Positions 14,871 through 23,413 of a DNA stretch of 64,000 nt are shown piece by piece (the stretch's first letter is position 1; each line of letters opens with the position of its first letter). The notes under the pieces were generated by a model. It was given only the letters and a program-made list of their open reading frames with translations. It was not told where the DNA came from and did not search any database. Source of the stretch: Nocardioides sp. URHA0032 (lineage in GTDB: Bacteria > Actinomycetota > Actinomycetes > Propionibacteriales > Nocardioidaceae). The stretch spans positions 124,001-188,000 of the forward strand of contig NZ_JIAV01000019.1 of the NCBI RefSeq assembly GCF_000620645.1. Reading direction: 5' to 3'. Both the position numbers and the translations under genes were made by a program.

Positions 14871-16910
14871 TCAGCCGACCACCGACAGCACGTCCTCGCC
14901 GTACCGCTCGAGCTTGGACCGGCCGATACCGCTGATCCGCAGCAGCGCCTCGGGGGTGCGCGGCTTCTGCTCGGCGATCAGCTGGAGGGTGGCGTCGGTG
15001 AAGACGACGAACGCCGGCACGCTCTCCTCGCCCGCTCGCTCCTTGCGCCAGTCGCGGAGCCGCTCGAACAGCTCCTCGTCGTACGACGCCGGGCAGTCCG
15101 CGCAACGGCCGCGCTTCTTCTCGGCACCGGTGGCGAGCGGCCGGCCACACTCGCGGCAGCTCGCGACCTTGCGGTGCCGCGGCTGGTCGGTGCGGGCGCG
15201 GGCCTCGTCGGGCAGCAGCGGGTCGAGGAACCGGGACGGCTTGCGGGACGCGCGGCCACCGGGGTTGCGCGACAGCGCCCACGACAGGTGCAGGTCGAGG
15301 CGGGCGCGGGTCATGCCGACGTAGAGGAGCCGGCGCTCCTCCTCGATCGCGAGGGGGGTGTCGGCGTAGGTGATCGGGAGCGTGCCGTCCTGGAGGCCGC
15401 AGAGGAAGACGGCATCCCACTCCAGGCCCTTGGCGGCGTGGAACGTCGCGAGCGTGACGCCGTCGGCGACCGGGGCGTGCTGCTCGGCGGCCCGGCGGTC
15501 GAGGTCGTCGACGAACGCGTTCAGCTCCGCGTCGGGGTGGCTGGTCGCGAACTCCGCGGCCTGGTCGACCAGCGCCTGCCAGGACTCCCAGCGGTCGCGG
15601 GTCTGGCCGCGGGCGGTGGGGGCGTCCGGCGTCCAGCCCATGCCGGCCAGTGTCGCGCGGACCACGTCGACCCAGTCGTCGGCGGTCGCGGACTCGCCCG
15701 ACCGGGCCGACCCGCGCAGCCGGGTCACCGCCTCCCGGACCTCCGGGCGCTCGAAGAACCGGGCGGCGCCGCGGACGACGTACGGCAGGCCGCGCGCGGC
15801 GAGCGCCTCCTCGAACGCCTCGGACTGGGCGTTGATCCGGAACAGGATCGCCACCTCGCCGAGGGACCGGCCGGCGTCGCGCATCCGCAGCACCTGCGCC
15901 GCAACGGCCTCCGCCTCGGCGACCTCGTCGGGGCGGGGGGTGTAGCTGACCGACGGGCCGGACGGCCGCTGCGCGCGCAGCTCGACGCCCTGGCTGGGCG
16001 AGCCCGCGAGCAGGGTGTTCGCGGCGTCGACGACCTCGGGGGTGGACCGGTAGTTGCGGACCAGCTCGACCGAGGTGGTGCCGGCGTACTTCTGCGGGAA
16101 GTCGCGGAGGTACGCCGCGTTGGCGCCCGCGAAGGAGTAGATCGTCTGGGCTGGATCGCCGACGACGCAGAGCTCGTCGCGACCGCCCAGCCAGAGGTCG
16201 AGCAGGGCGGACTGGAGCGGCGAGACGTCCTGGAACTCGTCGACGACGAACCACTTGTACTGGCGGCGTACCTGGGCGGCGACGCGCTCGTCCTCGGCCA
16301 GCAGGCCCGCGGTCAGCAGCAGCACGTCCTCCATGTCCATCCGGCCCTGGCCGCGCTTGACCTCCTCGTAGGAGCCGAAGACGTGCGCGACCGTCTCGGG
16401 AGGCTGCCCGGACACGCTGCGGCCGCGCTCGGCGGCGATCCGGGCGTAGTCGTCGGGGTGGACGTTGCTGACCTTGGCCCACTCGATCTCGGAGGCCAGG
16501 TCGCGCAGCAGCGCCTGGTCGGCGTGCAGCCGCTGCCGGCGGACGGCGGTGGCGAGCAGTCCGATCTTGGACTCGATCAGCGTGGGCAGCTCGGTGCCCT
16601 GCACGTGCGGCCAGAAGTACCGCAGCTGGCGGAGCGCAGCCGAGTGGAACGTGCGGGCCTGGACGCCGGAGGCGCCGAGCACCCGCAGCCGGCCGCGCAT
16701 CTCGCCGGCGGCACGCGTGGTGAACGTGACCGCGAGGACCTCGGTGGGCGCGTAGACGCCCGTCGCGACGCCGTACGCGATCCGGTGCGTGATCGCCCGG
16801 GTCTTGCCCGTGCCGGCTCCCGCGAGCACCCGGACCGGCCCCCGCAGCGCCTCCGCGACCCGCCGCTGCTCGGGGTCCAGCGCGGCGAGCAGGTCGTCGG
16901 GCGAGGGCAT
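14871..16910 (-). CDS. uvrD2: UvrD2-type DNA helicase with HRDC domain
   Basis: A 679-residue superfamily-1 helicase. Walker A GAGTGKT is at 31-37, motif II VVDEFQD near 245, QTIYSFAGAN and the late motifs GVTLATFHAAKGLEWD and LLYVGMTRAR follow. After the motor there is a Cys-rich linker (CRECGRPLATG then GRCADCP, four cysteines) and a C-terminal HRDC domain ending SVVG, exactly the UvrD2 architecture of mycobacteria. Start set at MPSPDDLLAALDPEQ. Divergent from the mycoredoxin gene. Confidence 0.94.
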   Translation of the reverse strand: MPSPDDLLAALDPEQRRVAEALRGPVRVLAGAGTGKTRAITHRIAYGVATGVYAPTEVLAVTFTTRAAGEMRGRLRVLGASGVQARTFHSAALRQLRYFWPHVQGTELPTLIESKIGLLATAVRRQRLHADQALLRDLASEIEWAKVSNVHPDDYARIAAERGRSVSGQPPETVAHVFGSYEEVKRGQGRMDMEDVLLLTAGLLAEDERVAAQVRRQYKWFVVDEFQDVSPLQSALLDLWLGGRDELCVVGDPAQTIYSFAGANAAYLRDFPQKYAGTTSVELVRNYRSTPEVVDAANTLLAGSPSQGVELRAQRPSGPSVSYTPRPDEVAEAEAVAAQVLRMRDAGRSLGEVAILFRINAQSEAFEEALAARGLPYVVRGAARFFERPEVREAVTRLRGSARSGESATADDWVDVVRATLAGMGWTPDAPTARGQTRDRWESWQALVDQAAEFATSHPDAELNAFVDDLDRRAAEQHAPVADGVTLATFHAAKGLEWDAVFLCGLQDGTLPITYADTPLAIEEERRLLYVGMTRARLDLHLSWALSRNPGGRASRKPSRFLDPLLPDEARARTDQPRHRKVASCRECGRPLATGAEKKRGRCADCPASYDEELFERLRDWRKERAGEESVPAFVVFTDATLQLIAEQKPRTPEALLRISGIGRSKLERYGEDVLSVVG

Positions 16911-16991
16911 GCGGGGGAACAACTCCTCGGGCTCGATGGTTGGATCCGGTGGACAGATCCACACCCTAGACGTCGGAGGCGACAGTCCCAG

Positions 16992-17243
16992 ATGAGCAGT
17001 TCCTTCACGATGTACACGACCCCTTGGTGCGGCTACTGCCACCGCCTGAAGAGCCAGCTCGACCGTGAGGGCATCGCCTACGACATCGTCGACATCGAGC
17101 AGGTGCCGAGCGCCGCGGAGATCGTGGAGTCGGCCAACAACGGCAACCAGACCGTCCCCACGCTGGTGTTCACCGACGGCACCGCGCAGACCAACCCGTC
17201 GCTCGCGCAGGTCAAGGACAAGCTCGCCGCGCTGGCCAGCTGA
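16992..17243 (+). CDS. mrx1: Mycoredoxin
   Basis: An 83-residue glutaredoxin-fold protein with active site C13-GY-C16 (PWCGYC) and the TVPTLVF cis-proline loop, as in mycoredoxin-1 (Rv3198A). It reduces mycothiol mixed disulfides. GGAGGCG precedes the ATG. Divergent from uvrD2, the same arrangement as in mycobacteria. Confidence 0.93.
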   Translation: MSSSFTMYTTPWCGYCHRLKSQLDREGIAYDIVDIEQVPSAAEIVESANNGNQTVPTLVFTDGTAQTNPSLAQVKDKLAALAS

Positions 17244-17263
17244 CCGCTGACGGCTGACGCGGG

Positions 17264-17379
17264 CGGGTTTCTCCGGCTGACCGGAGAAACCCGACGACAC
17301 GCCGGGGCGGGTACGGCGTGTCGGGCGGGTTTCCCCGGCTGACCGGAGAAACCCGACGATTCGGGTACGGCGTGTTGGG
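17264..17379 (+). repeat. Two tandem palindromic units, family B
   Basis: Unit 1 (17264-17325): a hairpin with 13-bp arms (CGGGTTTCTCCGG) around CTGA, followed by a second hairpin with 10-bp arms (CGACACGCCG, 17295-17304 with 17314-17323). Unit 2 (17326-17379) repeats the first hairpin with one mismatch and a shortened second part. The apex CCGG-CTGA-CCGG is like family A (CCGG-CTCA-CCGG) though the lower stem differs. Lies between the convergent ends of mrx1 and nudC and may also terminate both. Confidence 0.8.
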
Positions 17380-17412
17380 GGTGGGCAGCGGAACGCGCTC
17401 CGGGTGGAGCGG

Positions 17413-18324
17413 TCACCACTGGCCGGGCAGCGGCCCGCCGTACCAGTGCTCGACGAGCGAGCGGCTGATCGAGACGCCGCCCGGGAGCACCAGGGTGCCC
17501 GCCTCGGCGAGCGCCTTCATCTCCGCGCGGGTGAACCAGCGCGCGTCCTCGATCTCGCGCCGGTCGACGGTCACGTCGGTGGTGTCGGCGTGCGCGACGA
17601 AGCCGAGCATCAGGCTGGCCGGGAGCGGCCACGGCTGGTTGCCGAAGTATTCGACCTCGCCGACCGTGACACCGACCTCCTCGCGAACTTCGCGGCGTAC
17701 GGCGTCCTCGAGGGTCTCCCCCGGCTCGCAGAAGCCCGCCAGCGTGGAGTAGCGGCCCTCGGGCCAGACCGCCTGGCGGCCCAGCAGGCAGCGCTCGTCC
17801 TCGGAGCCGGGTTCGCCCGAGATGACGACCATGATCACCGCCGGGTCGGTGCGCGGGAACTGCGTGTGGCCGTTCGCGCACACCAGCTCGTGGCCGGCCG
17901 CGCGGGGCTCGAGCGGCTCGCCGCAGCGGGGGCAGTACCGGGTGACGAAGAGCCACTCCGCCAAGCCGAGGGCGTGGAAGACCAGCGGCGCCCCGGCCAC
18001 CGCGTCGTCGGCGAGGCGCGGCAGCAGTCCGCGCAGCGGCGTCCACTCCCCCTCCTCGGCGGTTTGAGAGACCTCGGTGTCGACCACCACCGCGAACCAG
18101 GCCCGGCCGTCGTGCTCGCCGAGCAGCACCCGCAGCCCGTCCGGCGCGTCCGCCGGCGAGATCCAGTCGATGTGCCCGTCCCGGGGGCGGATCCGGGTGC
18201 CGGACACGACGAGCACCCGGGTGTCGGGGTCGGCCCACCTGGCCGCGAGCCACTCGTCGTCCGCGCGGTGCTCGGCGATCCGGTCATGGGGGTTCGCGGC
18301 CAGCCGTTCGTGCGGATAGGTCAC
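17413..18324 (-). CDS. nudC: NAD(+) diphosphatase NudC
   Basis: A 303-residue NUDIX enzyme cleaving NADH/NAD+ (and NAD caps on RNA) to NMN and AMP. It has the zinc ribbon CPRCGEPL ... [10 protein letters not shown], the Nudix box [20 protein letters not shown] and the NudC-specific [15 protein letters not shown]. The chosen GTG has GGAGGA almost directly abutting it, which is unusually close, so the true start may differ. Matches Rv3199c in the syntenic block. Confidence 0.92.
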   Translation of the reverse strand: MTYPHERLAANPHDRIAEHRADDEWLAARWADPDTRVLVVSGTRIRPRDGHIDWISPADAPDGLRVLLGEHDGRAWFAVVVDTEVSQTAEEGEWTPLRGLLPRLADDAVAGAPLVFHALGLAEWLFVTRYCPRCGEPLEPRAAGHELVCANGHTQFPRTDPAVIMVVISGEPGSEDERCLLGRQAVWPEGRYSTLAGFCEPGETLEDAVRREVREEVGVTVGEVEYFGNQPWPLPASLMLGFVAHADTTDVTVDRREIEDARWFTRAEMKALAEAGTLVLPGGVSISRSLVEHWYGGPLPGQW

Positions 18325-18411
18325 TCCTCCGACCCTAGCCCTAGGCTTCCTGCCCGTGATCTCACCCCACTCGACCACTCGCTCCGCTCGCGCTCTCGCG
18401 GGGACCCCGGA

Positions 18412-19119
18412 ATGAGCACTCACATCGGCGCCCGGGCCGGCGACATCGCACCCCTCGTCCTGATGCCCGGGGACCCGCTGCGCGCGAAGTGGATCGCCGA
18501 GACGTTCCTCGAGGACGCGCGGCTCTACACCGAGGTGCGCGGCATGTACGGCTTCACCGGCACCTGGCAGGGCCACCCCGTCTCCGTGCAGGGCTCGGGC
18601 ATGGGGCAGCCATCGCTGGCGATCTACGTCAACGAGCTGTTCCGCGAGTACGACGTGCAGTCGATCATCCGGGTCGGCACCTGCGGCGGGATGTCACCGA
18701 AGGTGGCGATCCGCGACGTCGTCATCGCCTCCGGCGCCTGCACCGACTCCTCGATGAACCGGATCGCGTTCGAGGGCCTCGACTACGCACCGGTCGCCGA
18801 CTTCTCGCTGCTGCAGGCGGCGTACTCCGCCGCAGCCGGCCGGTCCGGCGTGCACGTCGGCCTGATCTACAGCAGCGACTCGTTCTACCCCGCGCGGCCC
18901 GAGCTGTCGGCGCGGATGGTCCAGTACGGCGTGCTCGCCGTCGAGATGGAGGCCAGCGCGCTGTACACACTGGCCGCGAAGCACGCCCGCCGGGCGCTCG
19001 CGATCTGCACGGTCTCGGACCACCTGGACACCGGCGAGGAGACCACGTCGCACGAGCGGGAGCAGACGTTCGGCGACATGGTCGAGATCGCGCTCGCGGC
19101 GGGGACGGCTACCGCCTGA
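18412..19119 (+). CDS. deoD: Purine-nucleoside phosphorylase (DeoD type)
   Basis: A 235-residue hexameric-type purine nucleoside phosphorylase: purine (deoxy)nucleoside + Pi gives free base + (deoxy)ribose-1-phosphate. Signature segments: [52 protein letters not shown] and SDHLDTGE, whose Asp is the catalytic acid. Ribosome site weak. Divergent from nudC. A 52-bp palindrome starts 3 nt after the stop. Confidence 0.94.
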   Translation: MSTHIGARAGDIAPLVLMPGDPLRAKWIAETFLEDARLYTEVRGMYGFTGTWQGHPVSVQGSGMGQPSLAIYVNELFREYDVQSIIRVGTCGGMSPKVAIRDVVIASGACTDSSMNRIAFEGLDYAPVADFSLLQAAYSAAAGRSGVHVGLIYSSDSFYPARPELSARMVQYGVLAVEMEASALYTLAAKHARRALAICTVSDHLDTGEETTSHEREQTFGDMVEIALAAGTATA

Positions 19120-19122
19120 CAC

Positions 19123-19174
19123 CGGGTCGTCCGCCTGAGGGCGGCGTATTGGCGCGCCAGAGGCGGACGACCCG
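19123..19174. repeat. 52-bp palindromic element, family C copy 1
   Basis: Arms CGGGTCGTCCGCCT and AGGCGGACGACCCG (14 bp, perfect) flank a 24-nt centre containing GGCGGCGTATTGGCG. A second copy of the same length, with 13-bp arms and a related centre, is inside hyuA at 45394-45445; a half copy is at 32929-32941. Confidence 0.85.
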
Positions 19175-19208
19175 AAATACGGGGGGCTCCGGGAGCGTTG
19201 CACCGGGC

Positions 19209-20267
19209 GTGGAGATCCTCGACGCGGTGGTCATCGGAGCCGGCCAGGCCGGGCTGTCGGCGTCGTACCACCTGAAGCGGCGCGGCATCTCGCACGTCGT
19301 GCTCGACGCGGACGACGCACCGGGTGGCGCGTGGCAGCACCGCTGGGACTCGCTGACCATGCGCGACGTCCACGGGATCGCGGCGCTCCCCGACTCGGCG
19401 TCGCCGGCGGACGAGGCCGGCCGGGCGAACGTCGTCGTGCCGGGTTACTTCGGCGGCTACGAGCGCGAGCACGACCTGCCCGTCGTCCGTCCGGTGCGGG
19501 TGGACCGGGTGACGAGCGAGGGCGACCTCCTGGTCGTGCGCGCGGGCGACCGCAGCTGGACGGCGCGGACGATCGTCAACGCGACCGGCACCTGGTCGCA
19601 GCCGCACCTGCCGTACTACCCCGGCATCGAGACGTTCCGCGGCGAGCACCTGCACACGCACCGCTACCCCGGTCCCGGCCACTTCCGCGCCAGGCGGGTG
19701 GTCGTCGTCGGCGGGGGTGCCTCGGCGGTCCAGCTGCTCGGCGAGATCGCGCCGGTCGCGGCGGACACGCTCTGGGTGACCCGGCGCGAGCCGGTGTGGC
19801 GCACCGACGACTTCACGCCCGAGGTCGGCCGGGCCGCCGTCGCGCTGGTCGAGGAGCGGGTACGCCGTGGTCTCCCGCCGGCCAGCGTGGTCAGTGTGAC
19901 CGGGCTGGTCCTGCGCGAGCAGGAGCGCGCGGCCGAGCGGCTGGGTGCCTACGCGCGGCACCCGATGTTCACGGCGATCGAGCCGGACGGCGTACGCATG
20001 CCGGACGGGTCGCTGTGGGAGGCCGACGTGATCCTCTGGGCGACCGGGTTCCGCCCGGCGATCGCCCACCTGGCCCCCCTCCACCTGCGCTCCGAGCACG
20101 GCGGCATCCGTCTCGACGGCACGACCGCGGTGCAGGACCGGCGCGTGCAGCTGGTCGGGTACGGCCCGTCGGCCAGCACGATCGGCGCCAACCGCGCCGG
20201 CCGGGTCGCCGCCCGCGGTGTCGCCGCGTGGCTGGCTCAGAGCGAGAGCAGCGCCTCGAGCGCCTGA
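19209..20267 (+). CDS. FAD-dependent monooxygenase-like oxidoreductase
   Basis: A 352-residue flavoprotein of the CzcO/flavin-containing monooxygenase-like group. The FAD-binding fingerprint is VVIGAGQAGLSASYHLKRR near 7-25 and the NADPH-binding one VVVVGGGASAVQLLGE near 165-180, with the connecting ATGTWSQPHLPYYPG. The C-terminal ILWATGFRPAI is also typical. Substrate unknown. Starts at a GTG. The last 31 nt overlap the convergent adnB gene. Confidence 0.88.
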   Translation: MEILDAVVIGAGQAGLSASYHLKRRGISHVVLDADDAPGGAWQHRWDSLTMRDVHGIAALPDSASPADEAGRANVVVPGYFGGYEREHDLPVVRPVRVDRVTSEGDLLVVRAGDRSWTARTIVNATGTWSQPHLPYYPGIETFRGEHLHTHRYPGPGHFRARRVVVVGGGASAVQLLGEIAPVAADTLWVTRREPVWRTDDFTPEVGRAAVALVEERVRRGLPPASVVSVTGLVLREQERAAERLGAYARHPMFTAIEPDGVRMPDGSLWEADVILWATGFRPAIAHLAPLHLRSEHGGIRLDGTTAVQDRRVQLVGYGPSASTIGANRAGRVAARGVAAWLAQSESSASSA

Positions 20268-23200
20268 CGGCCCGGGAGGTCGCCGGGCTCGACGACCTGG
20301 CCCGTGCGGACGTAGTAGAACGCCGCGCGGACGTGCTCCAGCGGTACGCCGTGCAGCTCGGCCCACGCGAGCCGGTACAGCGCGAGCTGGAGCGGGTCGG
20401 CGGTGGCCGAGCGGTTGGTCTTCCAGTCGACGACCAGGTAGCCGTCGCCCTCGGCGTAGACGGCGTCGATCCGGCCGCGGACGACCTGGCCGGCGAGGAC
20501 CAGCGCGAACGGCGCCTCGACCTGGTGCGGGACGCGGGTCGCGAACGGCCCGGCCTCGAAGGTCGCGACGAGGTCCTTGAGGTCGGAGTCGTCGTCGATG
20601 CCGGCGTCGGCACGGCCGGGCAGGTCGCCGTAGTCGAAGAGGTCCTGCTGGCCGAACCGGGCCTCGACCCAGGCGTGGAAACGGGTGCCGAACCGGGCCG
20701 CGCTCGAGGGCGGTCGCGGCATCGGCCGGGCGAGCTCGCGCGCGAACGTCTCGGGGTCGTCGCGGAGCCGGCTCAGCGCCGTGGCGGACAGGCTCGACGG
20801 GAGGGGTACGGCGAGGTCGGTGCCGCGGTCCCGGCGCGCCTCGGCGAGCAGCCGCTCGAGCTCGGCGTCCCACTCCGCGACCCGGGCGGCCTCGATCGTG
20901 TCCAGCCCGGCGTCCTCGGCCTCCGGGTCGGCCTCGCGCACCCGGCGCGCCGCCTCGATCCGGAGCGCCGCCTCGCGTCCGGTGCCGGTCGCCGGCCACG
21001 GCCGCGAGGGGTCGACGGCGTCGTACGGGTTCGGGTCGCCCTTCTGCGGCTTCTCGAGCCACTCCGCGGGCTCTCCCCAGGCGTCGAGCTGGTCGCGGAC
21101 GACCTGCTGGTACGCCGACGGTCCGAACGGCGTCGCGCGCGGGCTCCAGAGGTACGACGACACGAACAGCCGGCGGGCGGCGCGGGTGAAGGCGACGTAC
21201 CCGAGCCGGAGCTCCTCCTCGGCGTCGTGGTCGCGGGTGGCCGCGCGGTAGGCGTCGAGCGCGGCCTTGTCGTGGCCCTCGAGCTGCGGCAGGTCCCGCG
21301 CGTCGCCGCGCAGCGGGGCCGGGAGGATCGCGGGCGACGAGGTCCACAGCGTGCGGGACCGGTTCGACGGGAACCTGGTCTCGCACACGCCGACCAGGAA
21401 CACGGAGTCCCACTCCAGCCCCTTGGAGCGGTGGACGGTCAGCAGCTTGACCGAGTCGGCCTCCGTGGGCGTCGCGACGTCCAGGCCGTTGCCCTGGTCG
21501 TCCTCGGCGGTGAGGTACGCGAGCAGGGCCGGCAGCGTGACGTCGCCGTCGACGGCCTGGAACTCCGCGACGGCCTTCACGAACAGGTCGAGGTTGTCGC
21601 GACGCGCGGACGCCGCCGGGGACACCGCTGAGGCGAGCTCGACGTCGGTGCCGCTGGTGTCGATGATCCGCCGCACGATGTCGAGCAGCGGCTCGCCGAC
21701 GTACGTCCGGAGCATCCGGAGCTCGGCGGCCAGCAGCGCGAACCGCTCGAGGGCCTCAGGCGAGTAGGGGTGCTCCCCCGGGTCGGCCAGGGCGTCGTCG
21801 AGCGCAGGGAGCTCGGCCGGGTCGATGCCGTCGGCGATCTCGAGGAGGCTGTCGGTGACCGACGCCGCCGAGGCGGACCGGCGCTGGCGGCCGGCGATCT
21901 CGTGGGCCCGCTGGCTCAACAGCCGCAGGTCGCGCGGCCCGATCGCCCAGCGCGGGCCGGTCAGCAGCGTGAGGAGCGAGGCGTTGGCGGTGACGTCGTG
22001 CAGCAGGTGCAGGGTCGCGACGATCTCGGCGACCTCGGGCAGCCGGAGCAGGCCGGACAGGCCGACGATCTCGACCGGGACGCCGGCGCCGGTGAGCGCG
22101 TCGAAGACGTCCTCGGCGTGGCTGTTGTCGCGGGTCAGGACGCCGATCTTCGCCCAGCCCCCCGGATCCGGCAGCGCCTCGTGGGCGTCTCGGACCGCCG
22201 AGACCAGCCAGTCGAGCTCCTCGGCGTGCGTCGGGAACACCCTGGTCGTCACCGAGCCCTGCTCGGCCTCGGGCTTCGCGACCAGCGGCTCGACCTGGCC
22301 GTACTTGTCGTGGAGCGGCGCGGCCAGCCGGTTCGCGACCTCGAGGATGCGGGCGTCGGAGCGGCGGTTGACCGTGAGCGGGTAGGTCGGGACCGCGCCG
22401 CTCGCGGCGGGGAACGTGTCGGCGAAGTTGAGGATGTTCGACACCGAGGCGCCGCGCCAGCCGTAGATCGCCTGGTTGGGGTCCCCGACCGCGGTGACCG
22501 GGTGCCCCCCGGAGAACAGCCGGGACAGCATCACGGCCTGGGCGACGGAGGTGTCCTGGTACTCGTCGAGGAGCACCACCTTGAAGCGCGACCGCTCCAG
22601 CTCCCCGACGTCTGGCTGCTCCTCGGCCAGCCGGGCGCCGAGCTCGATCTGGTCGGAGAAGTCCATCAGCCCCAGGTCGGCCTTGAGCCGCCGGTACGCC
22701 GCCACCAGGTCGAGCAGCTCGGTCCGCCGGTCGATCGCGAAGATCGCCTTCTCCATCGCCTCGCGGTAGGTGACGCGGTTCTTGCCCGCGACCTCCTCGG
22801 CGAGCGCCCGGTCGAAGCCTGCCCTGGCCTCCGCGTCCAGCGCCCGGACGGCGTCCGGCCCGGCGAGGTGCTCGCTCATCGCGCTGTCGAGGGCGAGGAG
22901 GTTCTGGATCACCGTCGCCGGGTGGTCCGAGAGGTGCCGGACGTCGCCGGTGAACCGGTCGATCGCGCGGGCGCCGAGCTGGTAGCGCGCCGCGTCGGTG
23001 ATGACGCGGGTGTCCGGCTCGTGGCCGATCCGGAGGCCGTGGTCGGTGAGCAGGCCGGCGGCGTAGGCGTTGTACGTCGCGACCGTCGGCTCCAGCACGT
23101 CGCCGGACCCGTCCTCGGCGTCCTCGGGCTCCTCGAGCGCGCCGGCGTCGCGGAGCGAGTCGCGGATCCGGCGGCGCAGCTCGCTGGCGGCCTTGGTCGT

Positions 23201-23413
23201 GAACGTCAGACCGAGCACCTCCTCGGGCCGGACCTGCCCGGTGACCACGAGGTAGACGACGCGGGCGGCCATCAGCGTGGTCTTGCCCGAGCCCGCACCG
23301 GCGATCACGACGGCCGGCGAGAGCGGCGCCGAGATGGCCGCCCACTGCTGGTCGCTGGGGGCGTACGGCGTGCGCATCACCTCGGCCAGCGCCTCCGGGC
23401 TGTCGATCCTCAC
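20237..23413 (-). CDS. adnB: AdnB-type helicase-nuclease subunit
   Basis: A 1058-residue subunit of the actinobacterial double-strand-break resection motor AdnAB. Walker A GAGSGKT is near 38-44, motif II LLDEYQDT near 292, then AIYGWRGAS and SVKLLTVHRSKGLEWD. The C-terminal RecB-like nuclease has RFGTRFHAWVEARF and GRIDAVY...LVVDWKT (catalytic D and DWK). Its ATG overlaps the stop of the upstream partner by 4 nt, as for stoichiometric subunits. Ortholog of Rv3201c by order and length. Confidence 0.9.
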   Translation of the reverse strand: MRIDSPEALAEVMRTPYAPSDQQWAAISAPLSPAVVIAGAGSGKTTLMAARVVYLVVTGQVRPEEVLGLTFTTKAASELRRRIRDSLRDAGALEEPEDAEDGSGDVLEPTVATYNAYAAGLLTDHGLRIGHEPDTRVITDAARYQLGARAIDRFTGDVRHLSDHPATVIQNLLALDSAMSEHLAGPDAVRALDAEARAGFDRALAEEVAGKNRVTYREAMEKAIFAIDRRTELLDLVAAYRRLKADLGLMDFSDQIELGARLAEEQPDVGELERSRFKVVLLDEYQDTSVAQAVMLSRLFSGGHPVTAVGDPNQAIYGWRGASVSNILNFADTFPAASGAVPTYPLTVNRRSDARILEVANRLAAPLHDKYGQVEPLVAKPEAEQGSVTTRVFPTHAEELDWLVSAVRDAHEALPDPGGWAKIGVLTRDNSHAEDVFDALTGAGVPVEIVGLSGLLRLPEVAEIVATLHLLHDVTANASLLTLLTGPRWAIGPRDLRLLSQRAHEIAGRQRRSASAASVTDSLLEIADGIDPAELPALDDALADPGEHPYSPEALERFALLAAELRMLRTYVGEPLLDIVRRIIDTSGTDVELASAVSPAASARRDNLDLFVKAVAEFQAVDGDVTLPALLAYLTAEDDQGNGLDVATPTEADSVKLLTVHRSKGLEWDSVFLVGVCETRFPSNRSRTLWTSSPAILPAPLRGDARDLPQLEGHDKAALDAYRAATRDHDAEEELRLGYVAFTRAARRLFVSSYLWSPRATPFGPSAYQQVVRDQLDAWGEPAEWLEKPQKGDPNPYDAVDPSRPWPATGTGREAALRIEAARRVREADPEAEDAGLDTIEAARVAEWDAELERLLAEARRDRGTDLAVPLPSSLSATALSRLRDDPETFARELARPMPRPPSSAARFGTRFHAWVEARFGQQDLFDYGDLPGRADAGIDDDSDLKDLVATFEAGPFATRVPHQVEAPFALVLAGQVVRGRIDAVYAEGDGYLVVDWKTNRSATADPLQLALYRLAWAELHGVPLEHVRAAFYYVRTGQVVEPGDLPGRQALEALLSL

